A model generated the notes under the pieces. The model was not told where the DNA came from and searched no databases. It was given only the letters and a program-made list of their open reading frames with translations. Below are positions 30,062-38,444 of a stretch of DNA of 64,000 bases, piece by piece (position 1 is the first letter of the stretch; each line of letters opens with the position of its first letter). The translations under genes and the position numbers were made by a program. Location: assembly GCA_002377855.1 (NCBI GenBank), contig DFQQ01000027.1, forward strand, positions 69,840 to 133,839, given 5' to 3'. The stretch is from Acidovorax delafieldii (GTDB lineage: Bacteria; Pseudomonadota; Gammaproteobacteria; Burkholderiales; Burkholderiaceae_C).

Positions 30062-31387
30062 ATGAAATTGGTAGCTGCTCCCGCCCGCCTGTCAACCGCT
30101 GCAGCCACTTTTGAGGCTGATTTTGCAGCCCGCCTGCATTGGTCTGCCGACACGGACGCGGCCATCGAGCAGCGCGTGGCTGACATCCTGGCCGATGTGC
30201 GCGGGCGCGGCGATGCGGCGGTGCTGGAGTACACGGCCCGTTTTGATGGCCTGACTGCGCCGTCCATGGCAGCGCTGGAGTTGGCGCAGACGGAACTCAA
30301 GGCCGCGTTCGACGCCATCCCCGCCGCGCAGCGCAATGCCCTGCAGGCTGCTGCGGCGCGGGTGCGCAGCTACCACGTGGCGCAGAAGAAGGCGTCGGGT
30401 GAGAGCTGGAGCTACCGCGATGAAGACGGCACGCTGCTGGGCCAGAAGGTCACGCCGCTCGACCGCGTGGGCATTTACGTGCCCGGCGGCAAGGCGGCTT
30501 ACCCCTCCAGCGTGTTGATGAACGCCATTCCCGCGCATGTGGCGGGGGTGGAAGAAATCATCATGGTGGTGCCCACCCCCAAGGGTGAGAAGAATGCGCT
30601 GGTGCTGGCTGCCGCCTACGTGGCGGGCGTGACGCGTGCCTTCACCATCGGCGGCGCGCAGGCCGTGGCCGCGTTGGCATACGGAACCGAAACCGTGCCC
30701 AAGGTGGACAAGATCACTGGCCCTGGCAACGCCTATGTGGCCAGCGCCAAGAAGCACGTGTTCGGCACCGTGGGCATCGACATGATTGCGGGCCCGAGCG
30801 AGATCCTCGTCTTGGCCGATGGCACGACTCGCCCCGACTGGGTGGCCATGGACCTTTTCAGCCAGGCAGAGCACGATGAACTGGCGCAGAGCATCCTTCT
30901 GTGCCCCGACGCCGCCTACCTCGATGCCGTGCAGCGCGAAATCGACCGCCTGTTGCCCACCATGCCCCGCGCCGAGATCATCGCCAAGAGCCTGACGGGG
31001 CGGGGCGCGCTGATCCTGACGAAGGACATGGAGGAAGCCTGCTCCATCAGCAACCGCATTGCGCCGGAACACTTGGAAGTGAGCAGCACCGAGCCGCATC
31101 GCTGGGAGCCACTGTTGCGCCACGCGGGGGCGATCTTCCTGGGCGCCTTCACCAGTGAATCGCTGGGCGACTATTGCGCCGGCCCCAACCACGTGCTGCC
31201 CACCAGCGGCACGGCGCGCTTCTCGTCGCCTTTGGGCGTGTACGACTTCCAGAAGCGCAGCAGCCTCATCGAGGTGAGCGAAGCCGGTGCACAGGCGCTG
31301 GGCACCATTGCTGCGGAGCTGGCCTATGGCGAAGGCCTGCAGGCCCACGCACAGGCGGCAGAGATGCGGCTGCGACCCAAGGGTTGA
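30062..31387 (+). CDS. hisD: Histidinol dehydrogenase
   Basis: Zinc enzyme for the last two steps of histidine synthesis (441 aa). Contains VPGGKAAYPSSVLMNAIPA, KITGPGNAYVASAKKHVFG, AGPSEILVLAD, the Zn/catalytic region SQAEHDELAQ and GPNHVLPTSG. The ATG at 30062, 13 nt after hisG, is used; longer readings run back into hisG. The first codons (30061-30125) resemble the intergenic repeat. No hisC or hisB follows; the gene downstream is convergent, so the his operon stops here. Confidence 0.95.
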   Translation: MKLVAAPARLSTAAATFEADFAARLHWSADTDAAIEQRVADILADVRGRGDAAVLEYTARFDGLTAPSMAALELAQTELKAAFDAIPAAQRNALQAAAARVRSYHVAQKKASGESWSYRDEDGTLLGQKVTPLDRVGIYVPGGKAAYPSSVLMNAIPAHVAGVEEIIMVVPTPKGEKNALVLAAAYVAGVTRAFTIGGAQAVAALAYGTETVPKVDKITGPGNAYVASAKKHVFGTVGIDMIAGPSEILVLADGTTRPDWVAMDLFSQAEHDELAQSILLCPDAAYLDAVQREIDRLLPTMPRAEIIAKSLTGRGALILTKDMEEACSISNRIAPEHLEVSSTEPHRWEPLLRHAGAIFLGAFTSESLGDYCAGPNHVLPTSGTARFSSPLGVYDFQKRSSLIEVSEAGAQALGTIAAELAYGEGLQAHAQAAEMRLRPKG

Positions 31388-31470
31388 GCTGCGTGGGACG
31401 CTGCGCGCCAGCGCCGCAAACGCCAGCGTATTGCTGCGGCCAAGCGCCGTGCAGGAATTTTTCTGAACGC

Positions 31471-32304
31471 TCAGACAGGGCCGGTCTCAGGTCGTGACCC
31501 CTGGGGCTCGGCCTGGGTCCAACCAAAGCAGCCGAATGCCATGCCCGACTGACTGACCAGCATGGCGCCGTTGCGGTACAGCGACCAGGCGGCCTTGGGG
31601 TCGGGCAGAGACACCGCCCACATGCCGCCAGAGCGGTCCACCCACAGCACGCGCGCGTCCAGGCGCGCCAGCGCGTTGAAAGCCTGCGCTGGGCTCACTC
31701 CCGGTGCAAAAAGCACGGTGATCTGGTCCGTCGGTCCGCTGGGCAACGCGGCCAGCGGCCCAGCCACCAGCGCCGCCAGCCCCAGCTGCACCGCTACCCG
31801 TCGGCCGTTGGAAGGCATACCCGTCCCCGGTCCTGCAGCAGCGGGAGGGGCCTTGCGGAGCATCCAGCCAGCGACGGCTGGCACCACGCCAAAAGCGAAA
31901 AACCAGATCAGGTCCCACAGCAACGGCTGGGGCGAATCGACCTTGATGCGGTGGATGCCAGTGATCCAGTGCGACAGCACGGCGTCGGTCATATGCCAGC
32001 CCCCAAAGCCCAGCAAGGCCCACCCGATCAGGGCGCGTCCGGCGCCAGCGTCGCTCAATGCCGCCCTGCGACGCCACAGCAGATACAGCCCCGCACCGGC
32101 CAGCACATACATGAGTGCATGGAAGAGGCCATCCGCCATGATCTGGATGCGCATGTCCTGAGCGGCCTGCACATTCGACAGAAGGTGGTGCCACTGCAGG
32201 ATCTGGTGCAGCAAGATCCCGTCAAAAAAACCGCCGAGCGCAAAACCCAAAATGAACCCAGCCCAATGGGGTCGCCCTGCAGCGGGTGCTACAGCTGAAG
32301 CCAT
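31471..32304 (-). CDS. DUF2243 membrane protein with C-terminal extension
   Basis: A 277-aa integral membrane protein. The N-terminal part (about 1-150) has four hydrophobic helices and the DUF2243 signature FFDGILLHQILQWHHLLS plus DGLFHALMYVLAG, with several conserved His that could bind metal or haem. After a linker and another hydrophobic stretch (about 168-185), the last 90 residues form a soluble domain (TDQITVLFAPGVSPAQAFNA..., LDARVLWVDRSGGMWAVSL). That tail is not part of the usual DUF2243 core. Convergent with hisD. Function unknown. Confidence 0.8.
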   Translation of the reverse strand: MASAVAPAAGRPHWAGFILGFALGGFFDGILLHQILQWHHLLSNVQAAQDMRIQIMADGLFHALMYVLAGAGLYLLWRRRAALSDAGAGRALIGWALLGFGGWHMTDAVLSHWITGIHRIKVDSPQPLLWDLIWFFAFGVVPAVAGWMLRKAPPAAAGPGTGMPSNGRRVAVQLGLAALVAGPLAALPSGPTDQITVLFAPGVSPAQAFNALARLDARVLWVDRSGGMWAVSLPDPKAAWSLYRNGAMLVSQSGMAFGCFGWTQAEPQGSRPETGPV

Positions 32305-32452
32305 GATGCCCTCCTGAAACCTTGGCGGTCATGGTAGGCGGGCGGATGCGCAAAGACGACTCGACTGTGGCGTAGCCAAACGTAATAGGCTCGGTATGAG
32401 AGTGGCGCAGCGCGGCACGCATGGGCCACGCTGCGCGTTGCAGACGGCCGAA

Positions 32453-33280
32453 TCAGCCAGCTACTTGGCGCAGGGCAGGGCGCATCTGCCGTGTAACGGG
32501 GTCGATGTGCGCAGTGGGGATTTGGTAAGCCCGGTCATCAAACAGGTCGATACCGCACTTGAGGTTTTCGATCCACTCAAAGAAATCCTGGATGGCCTGC
32601 TTGCCCATGATGGGTGCACCGTGCTGGGGCACAAGCATGGCGATGTCCAGCTGGCGGGCCATGCTCACCCACAAGCGCAGGATCTTGTTGGACACCATGT
32701 AGCGGCGGTGGAAACCTTCCATGCGGGGAATGTGGGGCTTCAGATCCGTGATGGGGCGCGCGGCTTCGGCCCCCGACATCATCGACACGCCCAGGTCGCC
32801 CGTGAACAGGATCTTGCTCACCGGGTCATAGAAATGGAAATTGCCTTCGGAGTGCATGAAGTGCGCAGGCAGCAGCACGAGTTCATGGCGTCCCAGGGGC
32901 AGGTGCCCGCCGCCGTCGGGCACGCCAATCACGCGGTTTTCGGTTTTGCCAACCTTGGTGAAGTGCGGTGCAAAACGCTCCCATACCCGCGAGATGACCA
33001 GCGTTGCCTTGGTGCTGGTGAGCCACCGGTCAAGCGATGCAATGATGTCGGGGTCCGCGTGGGAGGCAATCAAGTACGACAGCTTGTGCGGCGGAAAGTG
33101 CTTCGTCATCCCCATGAACAACTCGTTGAATGCCAGGTTGCCGCCGGGGTCGATGATGGCGCCGGTGTCATCGTCCACGATCAGGAACTGGTTGGCCTGC
33201 ACCGCCTGGCCATCTTCCTCGACGAGGTCGGTGAACATAAGGCAGGCATGATTCTTGTCACGATAGAGTTCGATGGCCAT
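32453..33280 (-). CDS. Metallo-beta-lactamase-fold protein, ODP/flavodiiron-like
   Basis: A 275-aa cytoplasmic protein related to the metallo-beta-lactamase domain of flavodiiron proteins and the oxygen-binding diiron (ODP) family, without a flavodoxin domain. It has the N-terminal NQFLIVDDDTGAIIDPGG, the metal motif SHADPDII (His74, Asp76, Asp78), HFMHSEGNFHFYDPVSKILFTGDLG and a late QHGAPIMG. In canonical proteins the motif is HxExDH, so Glu is replaced by Asp and the second His by Ile79. The ATG at 33280 is chosen on homology. A perfect FNR/Anr-type box lies 57-70 bp upstream, suggesting low-oxygen induction. Confidence 0.83.
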   Translation of the reverse strand: MAIELYRDKNHACLMFTDLVEEDGQAVQANQFLIVDDDTGAIIDPGGNLAFNELFMGMTKHFPPHKLSYLIASHADPDIIASLDRWLTSTKATLVISRVWERFAPHFTKVGKTENRVIGVPDGGGHLPLGRHELVLLPAHFMHSEGNFHFYDPVSKILFTGDLGVSMMSGAEAARPITDLKPHIPRMEGFHRRYMVSNKILRLWVSMARQLDIAMLVPQHGAPIMGKQAIQDFFEWIENLKCGIDLFDDRAYQIPTAHIDPVTRQMRPALRQVAG

Positions 33281-33336
33281 GGCGGTGCTCAGAAGCAATG
33301 AAGCGCCGACTGTACGAGTACCCCTGAACGCGGTAG

Positions 33337-33350
33337 TTGATCAATATCAA
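33337..33350 (-). promoter_or_regulatory. FNR/Anr-type operator upstream of the MBL-fold gene
   Basis: TTGATCAATATCAA matches the FNR/Anr consensus TTGAT-N4-ATCAA at every defined position. Its centre is about 63 bp upstream of the start codon, compatible with a class II promoter (centre near -41.5). The other neighbour, the garD-like gene, points the same way but ends before this site, so the metallo-beta-lactamase-fold gene is the likely target. Confidence 0.75.
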
Positions 33351-33490
33351 TCGGTCACACAGAAGCCACACTGATTCTCAATTGTCTTTGGCTGGGTGCT
33401 CCTGGCCGTGCCCGCTGCCCCGGGCCAAACGCCTCTTTGGTTGTATCGCGGGGGGCGGATGGCCTTTGAAGAGCGATTGGTCCGACCCGA

Positions 33491-35071
33491 TCAGGTCACG
33501 GGAGCAGGGTTGAACAGCACCAAGGCGTTGTGCAGCTTCCAATACTCGGCCCAAGTCTTCTTGCGGCCGCTGGCCACGTCCAGCATCAAGTGAAAGAGTT
33601 GCCAGCCCACTTCTTCGATGGTGGCCTTGCCCTCGGCGATGGTGCCGGCGTTCACATCCATCAGGTCGTGCCAGCGCCGCGCCAGGTCGCTGCGCGTAGC
33701 CACCTTGATGACGGGGCACTCGGCCAGGCCATACGGCGTGCCCCGCCCGGTGGTGAAGACATGCAGATTCATGCCCGCGGCCAGCTGCAGCGTGCCGCAG
33801 ATGAAATCGCTGGCCGGCGTCGCTGCATAAGTCAGCCCCTTGGACTTCAGTTTTTCGCCCGGTGAAAGCACGTTGGCGATGGGGGCTGAGCCGGACTTGA
33901 CGATGGAACCCATGGCCTTTTCCACGATGTTCGACAGCCCGCCCTTCTTGTTGCCGGGAGTGGTGTTGGCGCTGCGGTCCACACTGCCGCGTTGCAGGTA
34001 GGCGTCGTACCAGGCCATTTCCCGCACCATGGCCTGGGCCACTTCGGGGGTGGTGGCGCGGGCGGTCAGCTGTGCAATGCCATCGCGCACCTCGGTGGTT
34101 TCCGAGAACATCACGCTGGCCCCGGCCCGCACCAGCAAGTCGGTGCAAAAGCCCACCGCCGGGTTGGCGGTAACGCCCGAGAACGCATCGCTGCCCCCGC
34201 ACTGCACGCCCACCACCAGTTCGCTGGCAGGCACGGTCTCTCGGCGGCGCGCATTCAGGCGCTGCAGGTGGGTTTCGGCCTGGCGCAGGATGGATTCCAC
34301 CATCGACATGAAGCCTACGTGGGCGTCGTCCTGCAGGCACACCACATCCAGTTCCTGGGCGCTGCTGCGCTCGTCCACCACGGGGATGGAGCCCGGCGGC
34401 AGCAAACGCTCGGGTTGCAGCTTCTCGCAGCCCAGGCTCACCACCATCACCTCGCCGCCAAAGTTGGGGTTCAGGCTCAGGTTGCGCAGGGTGCGGATGG
34501 GAATCACGGCGTCGGGCGCGTCAATGGCCACACCGCAGCCGTAGCCGTGTTCCAGCGCCACCACGTCGTCCACGTTTGGGTAGCGGGGCAGCAACTCTTG
34601 CTTGATGCGTTGCACGGCAAATTCGGTCACGCCCGCCACGCACTGCACCGTTTGCGTGATGGCGAGGATGTTGCGCGTGCCGACCGAGCCATCGGCGTTG
34701 CGGTAGCCCTCGAAGGTGTAGCCCTCCAGCGGGGGCAGTGCCTGGCCGCTGGTGGTGGCCATGGGCAGGTCGTCCAACCCGCGCGCCTCGGGCATGGACA
34801 GCAGGCGCTCGTGCACCCAGCTGCCTGCAGGGATATCGTTGATGGCATAGCCAATGGGAATGCCGTAGCGCAGCACAGCGCCCCCGGCAGGAAGATCGAC
34901 CAGAGCCACCTTGTGGCCCTGCGGCACCTTCTCGCGCATTACCAGCCCCGAGGAGGCCAGGGCGGTGCCTGCAGGCAAGCCGCCATCGTTGGCCACGATG
35001 GCTACGTTGTCGCTGTCGTGCATGCGGATGGTGAGCGGTTTCTGGCGCTCATCGGTGGGGAAATCGGACAT
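33491..35071 (-). CDS. garD: Galactarate dehydratase (UxaA/GarD family)
   Basis: Dehydrates galactarate to 5-dehydro-4-deoxyglucarate; iron-dependent family also containing altronate dehydratase UxaA. 526 aa. It has an N-terminal SAF-like domain (about 15-100, with HDSDNVAIVAND), then the catalytic half with EHGYGCGVAIDAPDA, LGCEKLQPERL, VGVQCGGSDAFSGVTANPA and FTTGRGTPYGLAECPVIKV. The start at 35071 is preceded by AGGAGACAGC. The downstream KdgD and GudD genes support a galactarate rather than altronate role. Transcribed divergently from the LacI-type regulator across a palindromic operator. Confidence 0.88.
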   Translation of the reverse strand: MSDFPTDERQKPLTIRMHDSDNVAIVANDGGLPAGTALASSGLVMREKVPQGHKVALVDLPAGGAVLRYGIPIGYAINDIPAGSWVHERLLSMPEARGLDDLPMATTSGQALPPLEGYTFEGYRNADGSVGTRNILAITQTVQCVAGVTEFAVQRIKQELLPRYPNVDDVVALEHGYGCGVAIDAPDAVIPIRTLRNLSLNPNFGGEVMVVSLGCEKLQPERLLPPGSIPVVDERSSAQELDVVCLQDDAHVGFMSMVESILRQAETHLQRLNARRRETVPASELVVGVQCGGSDAFSGVTANPAVGFCTDLLVRAGASVMFSETTEVRDGIAQLTARATTPEVAQAMVREMAWYDAYLQRGSVDRSANTTPGNKKGGLSNIVEKAMGSIVKSGSAPIANVLSPGEKLKSKGLTYAATPASDFICGTLQLAAGMNLHVFTTGRGTPYGLAECPVIKVATRSDLARRWHDLMDVNAGTIAEGKATIEEVGWQLFHLMLDVASGRKKTWAEYWKLHNALVLFNPAPVT

Positions 35072-35138
35072 GCTGTCTCCTATGATCTGGCACTTCGCGC
35101 GCATCCCTCCCCAGGTCGCGCTGGCTTGTGTGACGTGT

Positions 35139-35154
35139 ATGGTACCGGTACCAT
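35139..35154. promoter_or_regulatory. Operator 1 for the LacI-type regulator
   Basis: Perfect 16-bp palindrome ATGGTACCGGTACCAT, 12 bp upstream of the regulator ATG and 67 bp upstream of the garD ATG, so it can control both divergent genes. It is close to the known GntR-type operator of the LacI family (ATGTTACCGGTAACAT). Related sites lie at 36354 and 36386. Confidence 0.85.
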
Positions 35155-35166
35155 TTTAAACCACTG

Positions 35167-36195
35167 ATGACTGAAAAAGACAACCCCAGGCGCTCGCGCC
35201 GCAGCAGTGGTGCGATCACCCTGCGTGACGTGGCCAAACTCGCGGGCGTGGCGCCGATCACGGCGTCTCGGGTGATGAACACCCCCGACCAGGTCTCACC
35301 CGAGGTGCGCCAGCGGGTGCTCGATGCAGTTCAGCGCACCGGCTATGTACCCAACCGCATGGCAGGCGGGTTGGCCTCGGCGCGCAGCCGGCTGATTGCG
35401 GCGGTGGTGCCCAGTACGGTGATGTCGGTGTTCATGGAGACCATCGAGGCGCTCAACAGCACCTTGTTCGATGCGGGCTACCAGTTGATGCTGGGACAGT
35501 CGGGTTACTCGGCTGCCCGTGAGGAGTTGCTGCTGGAAGCCATCATTGGCCGGCGGCCCGACGGCATCTTTCTCACTGGCATCATGGGAGCAGGCAAGGG
35601 GCGCACGCGCCTGTTGGCTTCCGGGATTCCGGTGGTGGAGACCTGGGACCTGACCCCAACACCCATCGACATGCTGGTGGGCTTTTCGCACCTCGACATT
35701 GGCCGAGCCGTGGCCGGGTTCCTCATTTCCAAAGGGCGCAAGCGCCTGGCGCTGGTCACGGCCGAGGACGAACGGGCGGGGCGGCGCGCCGCTGCCTTTG
35801 CCGAGGCCGCCGAGCAGGCCGGCTTGCCCGCGGTGCATGTCATCAATGTGGGGGCGCAGCGCTCGCTGCGCAGCGGGCGTGAAGCACTGGCCCGTCTGAT
35901 GCACGAATGCCCCGAGGCCGACGCCGTGTTCTGCAGCTCCGACCTCTTGGCCGTGGGGGTGACCACCGAAGCCCGGGCCCGGCAGATCGCAGTGCCAGGC
36001 CAACTGGCCATCATGGGCTTTGGCGACGTCCCCTTTGTGGCCGACATGCTGCCTGCCTTGAGCACGGTGCAGATCAATGGCGCCCACATCGGTCGCCTCG
36101 CAGCCCAGTTCCTGATGGACCGCGCGCAGGGGCGAGAGGTCGATCCGTCGGTGGTTCAGGTGGACTTCTCCATCATCGAGCGCGACACCACCTGA
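35167..36195 (+). CDS. LacI-family transcriptional regulator (GntR-like)
   Basis: A 342-aa repressor. The N-terminal helix-turn-helix ITLRDVAKLAGVAPITASRVMN (about residues 17-38) and the hinge helix region PNRMAGGLASARS are followed by a periplasmic-binding-type sensor domain with SAVVPSTVMSVFMETIEAL-like and AIMGFGDVPFVADM motifs. The HTH resembles the gluconate regulator subgroup, matching the palindromes at 35139, 36354 and 36386. It probably represses garD and the kdgD-gudD genes, and is relieved by a sugar diacid or its breakdown product; the inducer is inference. Confidence 0.9.
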   Translation: MTEKDNPRRSRRSSGAITLRDVAKLAGVAPITASRVMNTPDQVSPEVRQRVLDAVQRTGYVPNRMAGGLASARSRLIAAVVPSTVMSVFMETIEALNSTLFDAGYQLMLGQSGYSAAREELLLEAIIGRRPDGIFLTGIMGAGKGRTRLLASGIPVVETWDLTPTPIDMLVGFSHLDIGRAVAGFLISKGRKRLALVTAEDERAGRRAAAFAEAAEQAGLPAVHVINVGAQRSLRSGREALARLMHECPEADAVFCSSDLLAVGVTTEARARQIAVPGQLAIMGFGDVPFVADMLPALSTVQINGAHIGRLAAQFLMDRAQGREVDPSVVQVDFSIIERDTT

Positions 36196-36353
36196 GCACC
36201 GCCGCCCGCCAGAGGGTGCTGGCGCCCTCCGCAGTCAGCGCGTTCTTGACTGCGGACGTTCGTCGCGTGCGCGATCAGCTGAGCGAAGCCGTGCCTCTAA
36301 TAGTTTCAAAATTTCCGGGAAAACCCTGGGTTGTACGACATTGACGCCCCAAT

Positions 36354-36399
36354 TTGGTACCGCTACCATTTGCGCATTCGATAAGTGGTAGCGGTAACA
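36354..36399 (+). promoter_or_regulatory. Operators 2 and 3 upstream of kdgD
   Basis: Two half-matching palindromes lie just before kdgD: TTGGTACCGCTACCATTT at 36354-36371 and TGGTAGCGGTAACA at 36386-36399. Both share the TGGTAnCGnTAnCA pattern of operator 1. Their spacing is about 32 bp centre to centre (three helical turns), which favours cooperative binding. Confidence 0.8.
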
Positions 36400-36413
36400 G
36401 AAGAAAGGCGACG

Positions 36414-37346
36414 ATGAACCCGCAAGAACTCAAATCCATCATGTCTCGGGGATTGCTGTCGTTCCCCCTGACCGACTTCGACACCGCGGGTGAATTCAAT
36501 GCGAAGGCCTATGCCGAGCGCCTGGAATGGCTGATGCCCTACGGGGCGAGCGCCCTGTTTGCCGCAGGTGGCACGGGCGAGTTTTTCTCGCTGACTGCGG
36601 ATGAGTACCCGGCCATCATCCGTACGGCGGTGCAGACCTGCAAGGGCCGCGTGCCCATCATTGCGGGAGCCGGTGGTCCCACCCGTTTTGCGATCCAGTG
36701 CGCGCAAGAGGCTGAGCGCCAGGGCGCGCACGGCGTCCTGCTGTTGCCCCACTACCTGACTGAAGCAGGGCAGGAGGGCTTGATCGCCCACGTTGAAGCC
36801 GTGTGCAAGAGCGTGAAGTTCGGCGTCATCGTCTACAACCGCAACGTGTGCAAGCTCACGCCCCAGTCGCTGGCCATCCTGGCAGAACGTTGCCCGAACC
36901 TGGTCGGCTTCAAGGATGGCGTGGGAGACATAGAACTCATGTCTTCCATCTATCTGAAGATGGGCGACCGCTTTTCGTACCTGGGCGGCCTGCCCACGGC
37001 CGAAGTATTTGCTGCCGCGTACAAGGCCCTGGGCACGCCGGTGTATTCATCGGCGGTCTTCAACTTCATTCCCAAGACGGCCATGGATTTCTACCACGCG
37101 GTAGCCAGCGACGACATGGCTACCCAGCATCGCCTGCTGCGCGATTTCTTCATGCCTTACCTTGAGATCCGCAACCGCACGCCGGGCTATGCCGTCAGCA
37201 TCGTCAAGGCGGGAGCTGCAATCGTCGGTCACTCCGCCGGCCCCGTTCGCGCGCCGCTGATGGATCTCAAGCCCTCGGAAATGGACGAACTCAAAGCGCT
37301 GATTGACGCCCTGGGGCCCCAGCAGGCGGCTGCCGCCGCAATTTGA
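36414..37346 (+). CDS. kdgD: 5-dehydro-4-deoxyglucarate dehydratase
   Basis: Decarboxylating dehydratase of the DapA superfamily that turns 5-dehydro-4-deoxyglucarate into 2-oxoglutarate semialdehyde and CO2, joining the galactarate and glucarate routes. 310 aa. It shows FAAGGTGEFFSLTADEYPAI, the IVYNRNVCKLTP strand and GFKDGVGDIELM with the likely Schiff-base Lys167. The ATG at 36414 follows AGAAAGGCG. It is preceded by two operators. The next enzyme, a 2-oxoglutarate-semialdehyde dehydrogenase, is not in this window. Confidence 0.93.
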   Translation: MNPQELKSIMSRGLLSFPLTDFDTAGEFNAKAYAERLEWLMPYGASALFAAGGTGEFFSLTADEYPAIIRTAVQTCKGRVPIIAGAGGPTRFAIQCAQEAERQGAHGVLLLPHYLTEAGQEGLIAHVEAVCKSVKFGVIVYNRNVCKLTPQSLAILAERCPNLVGFKDGVGDIELMSSIYLKMGDRFSYLGGLPTAEVFAAAYKALGTPVYSSAVFNFIPKTAMDFYHAVASDDMATQHRLLRDFFMPYLEIRNRTPGYAVSIVKAGAAIVGHSAGPVRAPLMDLKPSEMDELKALIDALGPQQAAAAAI

Positions 37347-37393
37347 CTACGCGTTGCGCCATTCCGGCACCTCATTTCTACAAGGAGACAACC

Positions 37394-38347
37394 ATGAAAA
37401 AACTGCTGTGCGCCGTGGCTGCTGCACTCACCATGACATCTGCCCTGGCCTGGCCCGACAAGCCGGTGACCATGGTCGTGCCCTTTCCGCCCGGTGGCTC
37501 CACCGATCTGATCGCGCGCACGCTCATCCCCAAGCTGCAGGACAAGGTGGGCGGCACGTTCATCGTGGACAACAAGGCTGGCGCCACGGGCACGATCGGC
37601 GCGGGGGCTGTCGCGCGCTCGGCCGCCGATGGGCACACCCTGCTGGTGACCTCGCTCGGGCCGCTGGTGATTGCCCCCCACCTGCTGGCCAAGGTGCCGT
37701 ATGACGCGCTCAAAGACTTTGACTACCTCACGGTGGCGGTGCAGGCACCCAACGTGCTGGTGGTGCCTGCGGCATCCCCCCACAAATCGCTGGCCGATGT
37801 GATTGCCTTCCACAAGGCCCAGCCGGGCAAGATGACCTTTGCCTCCTCGGGCAACGGCAGCAGTGACCACCTCACCGCCGAGCTGTTCTGGCAGCAGACC
37901 AACACCAGCGGCGTGCACGTGCCCTACCGCGGCGGTGGCCCCGTGATGACCGATTTGCTGGGCGGCCAGGTGGATGCCTCGTTCATGAACATCAACACCG
38001 CCATGCCACAAATCCAGGCGGGCAAGCTCAGGGCACTGGCCATCACCAGCGCCAAGCGCTCGCCGCTGCTGCCCCAGGTGCAGACGCTGGAAGAGGGTGG
38101 CATCAAGGACGCCAACGTGTATTCGTGGCAGGCCTTCGCCGCACCGCGCGGCCTGCCCGCCGATGTGAAAGCCAAGCTGCACGCAGCCATCGTGGCCGGG
38201 CTGAACGACGCACAGGTCAAGCCCAAGCTGCTGGACCTGGGCTTTGAAATCGTGGCCAACACCCCCGAGCAGTTCGCCGCCTACCAGGCCGCTGAATTCG
38301 CCCGCTGGAAGAAGCTGATCGCCGACCGCAACATCAAGGCCGATTGA
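37394..38347 (+). CDS. Bug-family (TctC-like) tripartite tricarboxylate solute-binding protein
   Basis: Periplasmic binding protein (317 aa) with a signal peptide (about 1-19, ...TSALAWP) and the Bug motifs PVTMVVPFPPGGSTDLIAR, NKAGATGTIGAGAVA and HVPYRGGGPVMTDLLGGQVD. These proteins bind carboxylates. There is no tctA/tctB membrane pair nearby, a frequent situation because Bug genes are greatly expanded in Comamonadaceae and Bordetella. Position inside the cluster suggests a glucarate or galactarate ligand. A good ribosome site (AAGGAGACAACC) precedes the ATG. Confidence 0.92.
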   Translation: MKKLLCAVAAALTMTSALAWPDKPVTMVVPFPPGGSTDLIARTLIPKLQDKVGGTFIVDNKAGATGTIGAGAVARSAADGHTLLVTSLGPLVIAPHLLAKVPYDALKDFDYLTVAVQAPNVLVVPAASPHKSLADVIAFHKAQPGKMTFASSGNGSSDHLTAELFWQQTNTSGVHVPYRGGGPVMTDLLGGQVDASFMNINTAMPQIQAGKLRALAITSAKRSPLLPQVQTLEEGGIKDANVYSWQAFAAPRGLPADVKAKLHAAIVAGLNDAQVKPKLLDLGFEIVANTPEQFAAYQAAEFARWKKLIADRNIKAD

Positions 38348-38444
38348 TGTGCCTGCCTGAGGGGCCCTGCTGACGGGCCCTGTGGGCAGCAGGTTGCCGC
38401 GACGTACAGCAGCCCCTCTTTTTAACTTTTTCCCTTCTCTGACC

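Noticed and set aside
33992..35167. A 391-codon plus-strand frame across the garD-like gene
   Set aside because: Shadow of garD, with no motifs or ribosome site. The minus-strand protein has clear UxaA/GarD motifs.
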